A stretch of 64,000 nt of DNA from Aquibium microcysteis (GTDB lineage: Bacteria > Pseudomonadota > Alphaproteobacteria > Rhizobiales > Rhizobiaceae): contig NZ_CP061080.1 of the NCBI RefSeq assembly GCF_014495845.1, forward strand, positions 4,206,001 to 4,270,000, read 5' to 3'. Shown here in pieces: positions 7,282-15,656 of the stretch (position 1 is its first letter; each line of letters opens with the position of its first letter). A program made the translations under genes and the position numbers. The notes below the pieces were generated by a model. The model had not been told where the DNA came from and did not search any database. It saw only the letters and a list, made by a program, of their open reading frames with translations.

Positions 7282-10200
7282 TCAGATTGCCTGGTAGGCC
7301 GCCAGGACGGCCGCCACCTGGCTCGAGTTCATCGCCTGGATCTGCGCCGTCGTCAGTGCCTGCACCTGATCGGTGCTCAGTTCGCCGATGTCGTCCGCCG
7401 ACAGGCCGGTGATGCCGGCCGTGCTGATCGCTGCGATATCGCCGGTCGAGAACTCGGCCAGATCCTCGGTCGCCATCGCGCCGATCTGGGTGCCGTTCAG
7501 TGCCGCGGTCTGGGTCTCGGAGAAGGCACCGATCTGCTCGGCCGACATCGCCTCGATCTGCGTCGCCGTCAGGCCCGACACCGCATTGGCGCTCAGCGCG
7601 GTCACCTGGTCGGTGGAAAGCGCAGCCACCTGGTCGGTGGTCATCCCGGCCACCTGCGTCGAGGTCAGCGCCCCGACCTGGTCCGTCGACAGGTCGCCGA
7701 TCTGGTCAGTCGTCAGCGCCGCCACCTGGCCCGCCGTCAGCGCCGCCACCTGGGTGGTCGACAGCGCGCCGATCTGGTCGGTCGACAGCGCCGCCACCGC
7801 GTCGGTGGACAGGCCTGCGATCGACTTGGCGCTGATCGCCGAGACGGCGTCGGTCGACAGTTCCGCGATGTCGTCCGCACCGAGCGCGCCGAGCTGCGCG
7901 GTACCGAGCACGGCCACCTGGCCCGTCGTCAGTGCCCCCACCTGGTCGGTCGACAGTGCGCCCACCTGCGTGGCCGTCAGCCCGGCGGCCGCCTTCGTCG
8001 TCAGCGCGCCGATCTGGTCTGTGGTCAGCGCCCCGATCTGGTCCGTCGTCATGGCCGTGACCTGCGCCGCTCCGAGCGCGCCCACCTGCCCGGTGGAGAG
8101 GTCGCCGATCTGGTCGGTCGTCAGCGCCGCCACCTGGCCGGTGCTCATCGCGGCGACCTGCGCCGTCGTCAGCGCGCCGATCTGATCGCTCGAAAGCGCG
8201 GCCACCGCATCGGTCGAGAGCCCGGCGATCGACTTCGTGCTGATCGCGCCGATCGCAGCCGTGGAGAACTCCGCGATGTCGTCGGCGCCCAGCGCGCCGA
8301 GCTGCGTGGCGCTCATCGCGCCGATCTGGGCGGTCGTCAGTGCGCCCACCTGGTCGGTGCTCAGCGCCCCCACCTGCGCGGCCGTCAGCCCGACGACGGC
8401 CTTGGCGTTCAACGCGCCCACCTGATCCGTCGAGAGCGCCCCGATCTGGTCGGTGGTCATGCCGGCCACCTGCGTCGCCGTCAGCGCCCCGATCTGGTCG
8501 GTCGACAGGTAGCCGATCTGGTCGGTCGTCAGCGCCGCCACCTGGCTCGCCTTCATGCCGGCGATCTGGCCGGTCGTGAGCGCGCCCACCTGATCTTCGG
8601 ACAGCGCCGCGACGACGTCGGTCGACAGGCCGGAGATCGACTTGGCGCTGATCGCGCCGATCGCGTCGGTCGAGAATTCGGCGATGTCGTCGGCGCCGAG
8701 CCCGCCGAGCTGGGCGGCACTCATGGCGCCGATCTGCGTCGTCGTCAGCGCGCCGGCCTGGTCGGTGGAGAGCGCCTCGATCTGCGCCGGCTTCAGCCCG
8801 GCGACCGCCTTGGCGCTCAGCGCCGCCACCTGGTCGGTGGAGAGCGCACCGATCTGGTCGGTCGTGAGCGAGCCCGCCTGCTCGGCGGTCAGCGCGCCGA
8901 TCTGGCCGGTCGACAGGTCGCCGATCTGGTCGGTCGTGAACGCCGCCACCTGCGTCCCCTTGAGCGCCGCGATCTGGCCGTTCGTCAGCGCGCCGATCTG
9001 ATCGGTCGAGAGTGCGGCCACGGCATCGGTCGACAGGCCGGAAATCGCCTTGGTGCTGGTCGCCGCGATATCGGCGGTCGAGAACTCGGCGATGTCGTCG
9101 GCCCCGATCGCTGCGATCTGGGTCGCGCTCAGCGCCGCCACCTGGGTCGTCGAGAGAGCCTCCACCTGCTCGGTGGTCAGAGCCCCGATCTGCGTCGCGG
9201 TCAGTCCGGTCACCGCCTTGGCGCTCAGCGCCGTCACCTGGTCGGTCGACAGCGCGCCGATCTGGTCGGTCGTCAGCGCCCCCACCTGCGGAGCCGTCAG
9301 CGCGCCAATCTGGCCGGTCGTGAGATAGCCGATCTGGTCGGTCGTGAACGCCGCGACCTGGCTCGGCTTCAGCGCCGCGATCTGCCCGTTGGTCAGGGCA
9401 CCGACCTGATCTTCCGACAGGGCCGCGATCGCATCTGCGGAGAGCCCGGAGACGGCCTTCGTGCTCATGCCGGCGATTTCGTCGGTCGAGAACTCGGCGA
9501 TGTCATCGGCCCCCAGCGCTCCGAGCTGCGTTGCGCTGAGCGCCCCCGACTGCGCGGTGTCCAGCGCCGCAACCTGGTCGGTGCTCATGGCGCCGATCTG
9601 CGCGGCCGTCAGCCCCGTTACCGCCTTGGCGCTCAGCGCGGACACCTGGTCCGTGGTCAGCGCGCCCACCTGATCGGTCGTCAGCGCACCCACCTGCGCC
9701 GCCGTCAGCGCCCCGACCTGATCCGTCGTCAGATAGCCGATCTGGTCGGTCGTCAGCGCCGCCACCTGGCTGGCCTTCATGCCGGCGATCTGGCCGGTCG
9801 TCAGCGCACCCACCTGGTCTTCCGACAGCGCCGCGACCGCATCGGCCGAGAGGCCGCCGATCGACTTGGCGCTGATCGCGCCGATCGCGTCGGTCGACAG
9901 CTCGGCGATGTCGTCGGCGCCGAGAGCGCCGAGCTGCTTGTCATTCAAGACCGCGATCTGGCCGGTCGTCAGCGCGCCCACCTGCTCGGTCGACAGCGCA
10001 CCCACCTGTGCGGCCGTCAGGCCGGTCACGGCCTTCGTCGTCAGCGCACCGATCTGGTCGGTCGTCAGCGCACCGACCTGGTCCGTCGTCAGCGCGCCCA
10101 CCTGGGGCGCCGTCAGGGCACTCATCTGGTCCGTGCTGAGATAGCCGATCTGGTCCGTCGTCAGCGCCGCGATCTGCTTGCCGGTCATGGCGCCCACCTG

Positions 10201-13200
10201 GCCCTTCGACAGCGCCCCGACCTGGTCTTCCGAAAGCGCCGCGACCGCATCGGTCGACAGCCCGCCGATCGACTTGGCGCTGATCGCGCCGATGGCGTCG
10301 GTCGAGAGTTCGGCGATGTCGTCGGCGCCCAGCGCGCCGAGCTGCTTGTCATTCAGCACCGCGATCTGGCCCGTCGTCAGCGCGCCGACCTGCTCCGTCG
10401 ACAGCGCGCCCACCTGCGCCGAGGTCAGGCCACCGGCCGCCTTGGCGCTCAGCGCGCCGATCTGGTCGGTCGTCAGCGCCCCGATCTGGTCCGTCGTCAG
10501 CGCGCCCACCTGGGCAGCCGTGAGGGCACCGACCTGGTCTGTGCTCAGATAGCCGATCTGGTCCGTGGTCAGCGCCGCGACCTGCTTGGAGGTCATCGAG
10601 GACAGCTGCGCGTTGGTCAGGGCCCCGACCTGGTCTTCCGACAGCGCCGCGACCGCGTCGGTCGACAGCCCGCCGATCGACTTCGCGCCGATCGCCGCAA
10701 CCGCGTCGGTCGAGAGTTCCGCGATGTCGTCGGCGCCCAGCGCGCCGAGCTGCTTGTCATTCAGCGCCCCGACCTGCGCCGTTGTCAGCGCGCCCACCTG
10801 CTCCGTCGTCAGAGCGCCAACCTGCGCCGCGGTCAGACCGGTGACGGCCTTGGTCGAAAGCGCGCCGATCTGGTCGGTCGTCAGCGCGCCGATCTGGTCC
10901 GTCGTCAGGGCGGCGACCTGCGGCGCCGTCAGCGCCCCGACCTGATCGGTCGACAGATAGCCGATCTGGTCCGTTGTCAGCGCCGCCACCTGGGTGGTCT
11001 TCAGGCTCGAGATCTGGCCGGTCGTCAGAGCGCCGACCTGATCTTCGGACAGGGCGGCGACCGCATCGGTCGAGAGGCCGCCGATCGACTTGGCGCTGAT
11101 CGCACCGATCGCGTCGGTCGACAGTTCCGCGATGTCGTCGGCGCCGAGCCCGCCGAGCTGCTTCTCATTGAGCGCGCCGATCTGCGCGGTGCTCAGCGCA
11201 CCCACCTGCTCGGTCGAGAGGGCACCTACCTGCGCCGCCGTCAGCCCCGTGGCAGCCTTGGCGCTCAGCGCGCCGATCTGGTCCGTCGTCAGCGCGCCGA
11301 TCTGGTCGGTCGTCATGCCGGACACCTGCGCCGCCGTCAGGGCACCGATCTGACCCGTGCTCAGAAAGCCGATCTGGTCGGTCGTCAGCGCGGCCACCTG
11401 GGAGGCCTTCAGCCCCGCGATCTGGCCGGTCGTCAGCGCACCCACCTGATCCTCGGACAGTGCGGCGACCGCATCGTTCGACAGCCCGCCGATCGACTTG
11501 GCGCCGATGGCGCCGATCGCATCCGTCGACAGTTCGGCAATGTCGTCGGCGCCCAGCGCGCCAAGCTGCTTGTCATTGAGAACCGCGATCTGGCCGGTCG
11601 TCAGCGTGCCGACCTGTTCGGTGCTCAGGGCGCCCACTTGAGCCGCGGTGAGGCCGGTTACCGCCTTGGTCGACAGCGCACCCAGCTGGTCGGTCGTCAG
11701 TGCGCCGACCTGATCGGTCGTCAGCGCGCCCACCTGCGCGGCCGTCAGGGCACCGACCTGTCCGGTCGAGAGATAGCCGATCTGATCCGTCGTCAGCGCC
11801 GCCACCTGCTTGCCGGAGAGGGCGGCCACCTGCGCATTCGACAGGGCGCCGATCTGGTCCTCCGACAGCGCCGCGACCGCATCGGTCGAGAGCCCGCCGA
11901 TCGACTTGGCGCTGATCGCCGACACCGCGTCGGTCGCCAGTTCCGCGATGTCGTCGGCACCCAGCGCGCCGAGCTGCTTGTCGTTCAGGACCGCGATCTG
12001 TCCGGTGGTCAGCGCGCCCACCTGCTCGGTCGACAAGGCACCCACCTGGCCGGCCGTCAGCCCGGTTGCCGCCTTGCTGCTGATCGCCGCGATCTGGTCC
12101 GTCGTCAGCGCGCCGATCTGGTCCGTCGTCAGCGCGCCCACCTGCGCCGCCGTCAGGGCGCCGATCTGGTCGGTCGAAAGATAGCCGATCTGGTCCGTCG
12201 TAAGCGACGCGACCTGCTTGGGGGCGAGTGCCGAGACCTGGCCGGTCGTCAGGGCTCCGATCTGGTCTTCGGAAAGGGCCGCGACCGCATCCGTAGACAG
12301 CCCGGAGATCGCCTTGGTGCTGATCGCGGCGATCTCGTCGGCGGAGAATTCGGCTATGTCATCGGCGCCCAGCGCCGCGAGCTGGGTCGCGCTCAGCGCA
12401 CCCGTCTGGCCGGTGTCGAGCGCTTCCAGCTGCTCCGTGCTCATGGCGCCGATCTGCGCCGCCGTCAGCCCGGCCACCGCCTTGTCGCCGAGCGCGCCGA
12501 TCTGGTCGGTCGTCAGCGCACCGATCTGGTCCGTCGTGAGCGCCCCCACCTGGGCAGCCGTCAGCGCTCCGACCTGATCGGTCGACAGGTAGCCGATCTG
12601 GTCGGTCGTCAGCGCAGCGACCTGGCTTCCCTTGAGCGCAGCGACCTGGCCGGTCGTCAGCGCGCCGACCTGATCTTCCGACAGGGCGGCCATGGCATCG
12701 GACGACAGACCGCCGATCGACTTGGCGCTGATCGCGCCGATGGCGTCGGTCGAGAGTTCCGCGATGTCGTCGGCGCCGAGAGCGCCGAGCTGCTTGTCGT
12801 TCAGCGCTCCGATCTGGCCGGTCGTCAGCGCGCCCACCTGTTCAGTGGACAGCGCGCCCACCTGGGCTGCCGTCAGGCCGGTCACGGCCTTGGCGCTGAG
12901 CGCCCCGACCTGGTCGGTCGTCAGCGCGCCGATCTGGTCCGTCGTCAGCGCGCCCACCTGCGCGGCCGTCAGTGCACCGACCTGATCGGTCGACAGGTAC
13001 CCGATCTGGTCGGTCGTCAGCGCGGCGACCTGCTTGCCGGTCATGGCGGCGATCTTGCCGGTGGTCAGCGCGCCGACCTGGTCCTCGGACAGCGCCGCGA
13101 CCGCATCGGTCGAAAGCCCGCCGATCGCCTTGGCGCTGATCGCGCCGATGGCGTCGGTCGAGAGTTCCGCGATGTCGTCGGCGCCCAGCGCGCCGAGCTG

Positions 13201-15201
13201 CTTGTCGCTCAGCGCCCCGATCTGTCCGGTCGTCAGCGCGCCCACCTGGTCGGTCGACAGCGCACCCACCTGCGCGGCCGTCAGGCCCGTCACCGCCTTT
13301 GCGCTCAGCGCGCCGATCTGGTCCGTCGTCAGCGCACCGATCTGGTCGGTCGTCAGCGCCCCCACCTGCGCGGCGGTCAGCGCGCCCACCTGGTCGGTCG
13401 ACAGATAGCCGATCTGGTCCGTCGTCAGCGCCGCCACCTGGGTCGACTTGAGGCCGGAAATCTGGCCGGTCGTCAGCGCCCCGACCTGGTCTTCCGACAG
13501 CGCCGCGACGGCATCGGTCGAGAGCCCGCCGATCGCCTTGGCGCTGATCGCCCCGATCGCGTCGGTCGAGAGTTCCGCGATGTCGTCGGCGCCCAGCGCG
13601 CCGAGCTGCTTGTCGTTCAGCGCCCCGATCTGGCCGGTCGTCAGCGCGCCCACCTGTTCGGTCGACAGCGCGCCGACCTGCGCGGCCGTGAGGCCCGTCA
13701 CCGCCTTGGCACTCAGCGCGCCCAGCTGATCGGTGGTCAGCGCGCCGATCTGGTCGGTCGTCAGCGCACCCGCCTGTGCGGCCGTCAGCGCGCCCACCTG
13801 CCCGGTAGAAAGGTAACCGATCTGATCCGTCGTCAGCGCCGCCACCTGCTTGCCGGCGAGCGACGAGACCTGGGCATTGGTCAGCGCGCCGATCTGGTCC
13901 TCCGAGAGCGCGGCGACCGCGTCCGTCGTCAGGCCCGATATCGCCTTGGCGTTGATGGCGCCGATCGCGTCGGTGGACAGTTCGGCAATGTCGTCGGCAC
14001 CCAGCGCGCCGAGCTGCGCGGCGCTCAGCGCCTTGATCTGGTTCGTCGTCAGCGCGCCGACCTGCTCCGTGCTCAGCGCCGCGACCTGCGTCGCCTTCAG
14101 CCCGGTCACCGCCTTCGCGCTCATCGCGCCGAGCTGGTCGGTCGTCAGTGCCCCGATCTGGTCCGTCGTCAGGGCGCCGGTCTGCGCCGCCGTCAGCGCA
14201 CCCACCTGGCCGGTGGAAAGATAGCCGATCTGGTCCGTCGTCAGCGCGGCGACCTGCTTGGCGCTCAGCGCCGCCACCTGGCCGTTCGAGAGCGCGCCGA
14301 TCTGATCCTCCGAGAGCGCCGCGACCGCGTCGGTCGAGAGGCCGGTGATGGCCTTCGCGCTGATCGCCGAAATGGCATCGGTCGAGAGTTCGGCGATGTC
14401 GTCGGCACCCAGCGCGCCGAGCTGCTTGTCGTTCAGCGCCTTGATCTGCCCCGTCGTCAGCGCACCCACCTGCTCCGTGCTCAGCGCCTGGATCTGCGTG
14501 GCCTTCAGCCCGGTGACCGCCTTGGCGCTCAGGGCACCGACCTGGTCGGTGGTCAGGGCCCCGATCTGGTCGTTGGTCATCGCCGCCACCTGCGTGGCCG
14601 TCAGGGCGCCCACCTGGTCGGTCGTCAGCGCGCCGATCTGGTCGGTCGTCATGGCCGCGATCTGGCTCGGCTTCATGCCCGCGATCTGCCCGGTCGTCAG
14701 TGCGCCGAGCTGGTCTTCCGACAGTGCGGCCACCGCATCGTTCGAAAGGCCGGCGATCGCCTTGGCGTTGATCGCCGCGATCTCGTCCGTCGAGAAGCCC
14801 GCGATGTCGTCGGCCCCGATCGCGCCGATCTGCGCGGCGTTGAGCGCGCCGATCTGCTCGGCGTCGAGCGCCTCGATCTGGTCGGTCGTCAGCGCGCCGA
14901 TCTGGCTGCTGCTGAGCGCCGCCACCTGCGTCTTGCCCAGCGCCTGGATCTTCGTCTCGTCGAGCACCGCCAGCTGATCGACCGTGAGGCCCTTCACCGA
15001 GCCCGCCGCGATCGACTTCAGCTGGTCTTCGGTCAGCGCCTCGAAGTCCTCGACCTCGAGGGCGCCCACCTGCTGGGCGCTCAGCGCGCCGACCTGCGCC
15101 GTGCTGAGCTCTGCAATGTCGTCGGGTGTCAGCGAGGCGATCGTGGAGGTCGACATCGACCGGATCTGTGCCACGGAGAAGGACGAAACGATCGATGTCA
15201 T
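7282..15201 (-). CDS. Giant octapeptide-repeat protein (2639 residues)
   Basis: The protein is almost entirely a chain of about 328 octads of the type TDQIGALT: Thr/Ser at 1, Asp/Glu at 2 or 3, Gln at 3, Ile/Val/Leu at 4, small residues at 5-6, Leu at 7. Octads are grouped into 17-unit modules (136 residues, 408 bp), counted from the recurrent unit ADDIAELS; the first module has 13 octads. It is very acidic and I saw no Cys, Trp or His. There is no Sec signal, no membrane segment and no glycine-rich RTX repeat; both ends are short non-repeated caps (MTSIVSS... and ...VLAAYQAI). GC at third positions is near total and base changes between modules fall mainly on third positions of this frame, which shows it is the coding frame. 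No neighbour suggests its job. Possible roles are a cell-surface or structural filament, but this is a guess. Confidence 0.9.
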   Translation of the reverse strand: MTSIVSSFSVAQIRSMSTSTIASLTPDDIAELSTAQVGALSAQQVGALEVEDFEALTEDQLKSIAAGSVKGLTVDQLAVLDETKIQALGKTQVAALSSSQIGALTTDQIEALDAEQIGALNAAQIGAIGADDIAGFSTDEIAAINAKAIAGLSNDAVAALSEDQLGALTTGQIAGMKPSQIAAMTTDQIGALTTDQVGALTATQVAAMTNDQIGALTTDQVGALSAKAVTGLKATQIQALSTEQVGALTTGQIKALNDKQLGALGADDIAELSTDAISAISAKAITGLSTDAVAALSEDQIGALSNGQVAALSAKQVAALTTDQIGYLSTGQVGALTAAQTGALTTDQIGALTTDQLGAMSAKAVTGLKATQVAALSTEQVGALTTNQIKALSAAQLGALGADDIAELSTDAIGAINAKAISGLTTDAVAALSEDQIGALTNAQVSSLAGKQVAALTTDQIGYLSTGQVGALTAAQAGALTTDQIGALTTDQLGALSAKAVTGLTAAQVGALSTEQVGALTTGQIGALNDKQLGALGADDIAELSTDAIGAISAKAIGGLSTDAVAALSEDQVGALTTGQISGLKSTQVAALTTDQIGYLSTDQVGALTAAQVGALTTDQIGALTTDQIGALSAKAVTGLTAAQVGALSTDQVGALTTGQIGALSDKQLGALGADDIAELSTDAIGAISAKAIGGLSTDAVAALSEDQVGALTTGKIAAMTGKQVAALTTDQIGYLSTDQVGALTAAQVGALTTDQIGALTTDQVGALSAKAVTGLTAAQVGALSTEQVGALTTGQIGALNDKQLGALGADDIAELSTDAIGAISAKSIGGLSSDAMAALSEDQVGALTTGQVAALKGSQVAALTTDQIGYLSTDQVGALTAAQVGALTTDQIGALTTDQIGALGDKAVAGLTAAQIGAMSTEQLEALDTGQTGALSATQLAALGADDIAEFSADEIAAISTKAISGLSTDAVAALSEDQIGALTTGQVSALAPKQVASLTTDQIGYLSTDQIGALTAAQVGALTTDQIGALTTDQIAAISSKAATGLTAGQVGALSTEQVGALTTGQIAVLNDKQLGALGADDIAELATDAVSAISAKSIGGLSTDAVAALSEDQIGALSNAQVAALSGKQVAALTTDQIGYLSTGQVGALTAAQVGALTTDQVGALTTDQLGALSTKAVTGLTAAQVGALSTEQVGTLTTGQIAVLNDKQLGALGADDIAELSTDAIGAIGAKSIGGLSNDAVAALSEDQVGALTTGQIAGLKASQVAALTTDQIGFLSTGQIGALTAAQVSGMTTDQIGALTTDQIGALSAKAATGLTAAQVGALSTEQVGALSTAQIGALNEKQLGGLGADDIAELSTDAIGAISAKSIGGLSTDAVAALSEDQVGALTTGQISSLKTTQVAALTTDQIGYLSTDQVGALTAPQVAALTTDQIGALTTDQIGALSTKAVTGLTAAQVGALTTEQVGALTTAQVGALNDKQLGALGADDIAELSTDAVAAIGAKSIGGLSTDAVAALSEDQVGALTNAQLSSMTSKQVAALTTDQIGYLSTDQVGALTAAQVGALTTDQIGALTTDQIGALSAKAAGGLTSAQVGALSTEQVGALTTGQIAVLNDKQLGALGADDIAELSTDAIGAISAKSIGGLSTDAVAALSEDQVGALSKGQVGAMTGKQIAALTTDQIGYLSTDQMSALTAPQVGALTTDQVGALTTDQIGALTTKAVTGLTAAQVGALSTEQVGALTTGQIAVLNDKQLGALGADDIAELSTDAIGAISAKSIGGLSADAVAALSEDQVGALTTGQIAGMKASQVAALTTDQIGYLTTDQVGALTAAQVGALTTDQVGALTTDQVSALSAKAVTGLTAAQIGAMSTDQVAALDTAQSGALSATQLGALGADDIAEFSTDEIAGMSTKAVSGLSADAIAALSEDQVGALTNGQIAALKPSQVAAFTTDQIGYLTTGQIGALTAPQVGALTTDQIGALSTDQVTALSAKAVTGLTATQIGALTTEQVEALSTTQVAALSATQIAAIGADDIAEFSTADIAATSTKAISGLSTDAVAALSTDQIGALTNGQIAALKGTQVAAFTTDQIGDLSTGQIGALTAEQAGSLTTDQIGALSTDQVAALSAKAVAGLKPAQIEALSTDQAGALTTTQIGAMSAAQLGGLGADDIAEFSTDAIGAISAKSISGLSTDVVAALSEDQVGALTTGQIAGMKASQVAALTTDQIGYLSTDQIGALTATQVAGMTTDQIGALSTDQVGALNAKAVVGLTAAQVGALSTDQVGALTTAQIGAMSATQLGALGADDIAEFSTAAIGAISTKSIAGLSTDAVAALSSDQIGALTTAQVAAMSTGQVAALTTDQIGDLSTGQVGALGAAQVTAMTTDQIGALTTDQIGALTTKAAAGLTATQVGALSTDQVGALTTGQVAVLGTAQLGALGADDIAELSTDAVSAISAKSIAGLSTDAVAALSTDQIGALSTTQVAALTAGQVAALTTDQIGDLSTDQVGALTSTQVAGMTTDQVAALSTDQVTALSANAVSGLTATQIEAMSAEQIGAFSETQTAALNGTQIGAMATEDLAEFSTGDIAAISTAGITGLSADDIGELSTDQVQALTTAQIQAMNSSQVAAVLAAYQAI
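7457..15136. repeat. 408-bp higher-order tandem repeat (24-bp unit x 17)
   Basis: The anchor GCGATGTC (or a close variant) recurs exactly every 408 bases at 7865, 8273, 8681, 9089, 9497 and so on to 14801, eighteen positions in all. A degenerate anchor stands at 7457, and a first, shorter 312-base module is anchored at 15113. Each 408-bp module is 17 copies of a 24-bp unit that encodes one octad. No insertion or deletion breaks the phase across more than 7 kb. Modules near the middle are the most uniform; those at the 3' end of the gene (7457-9100) are the most diverged. The block is a likely site of recombination and of assembly collapse. Confidence 0.95.
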
Positions 15202-15656
15202 CTACGGCGCCTTTGTCGTTACACGGTTACACCAGCCGCATCTCCCGGAAGGCGGTGCGCGGGCCGTCCGACCGGCTCCACGCGCACAGCGTCCTTTCTC
15301 GACGATTGGCCGTCCGACCGGTGCCCGGAGGCGACGGTCTTTCGGTCATCCTTGCGGATGCGACCTCATGCTGCCTGAGACATGGCTCTCTCGCAGGAGC
15401 CCGTGCGTGGGGAGATGCATCATGCATGCGAAGCGCACCGCGCTTCGGTCCCGAGCCTGGAATTGCGACGTCTGTCGTGGGAAGTCCGCGTCACCCGTAT
15501 CCGCACCCAAGCCCGCAGGTCCTGCGGCTTCGGAACGGAGTCCCTTACGAATCCCTTAGCAGGAGATTTGCTAATTTTTGGTTTAACGCAAACCTTGCCG
15601 CGCGACGTCGCAAGAGCCGGCAATGACGCACGCTGCTCTGCGCAGCTGCCGGCGGG
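15202..15656. other. 455-base intergenic leader upstream of the giant repeat gene
   Basis: I find no supportable gene here. Features that may be regulatory for the minus-strand repeat gene are: GTTACAC twice (15218-15224 and 15226-15232) just upstream of its start codon; a direct repeat of TCCCTTA at 15541-15547 and 15552-15558, spaced by one helical turn; and an AT-rich stretch at about 15566-15600, where TTTGC and GCAAA form an interrupted inverted repeat. The AT-rich stretch stands out from its GC-rich surroundings and is the best candidate for promoter and operator. A weak purine-rich ribosome site precedes the ATG at 15201. Confidence 0.45.

Noticed and set aside
4439..7297. A 952-codon plus-strand frame opposite the AI-2E and uxuA genes
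   Set aside because: Low-complexity Arg/Asp/Gly product and two well-recognised genes on the other strand; typical of GC-rich antisense openness.
7282..15201. CRISPR array or satellite DNA
   Set aside because: The repeat unit is 24 bases with no unique spacers and keeps an open reading frame throughout, so it is protein-coding repetition.
7177..15378. A 2733-codon open frame on the plus strand across the repeat gene
   Set aside because: Its product is dominated by Arg, Gly, His and Asp in RRQRADLVG-like strings, and the differences among repeats change its residues while being silent on the minus strand. It is the antisense shadow of the repeat gene.
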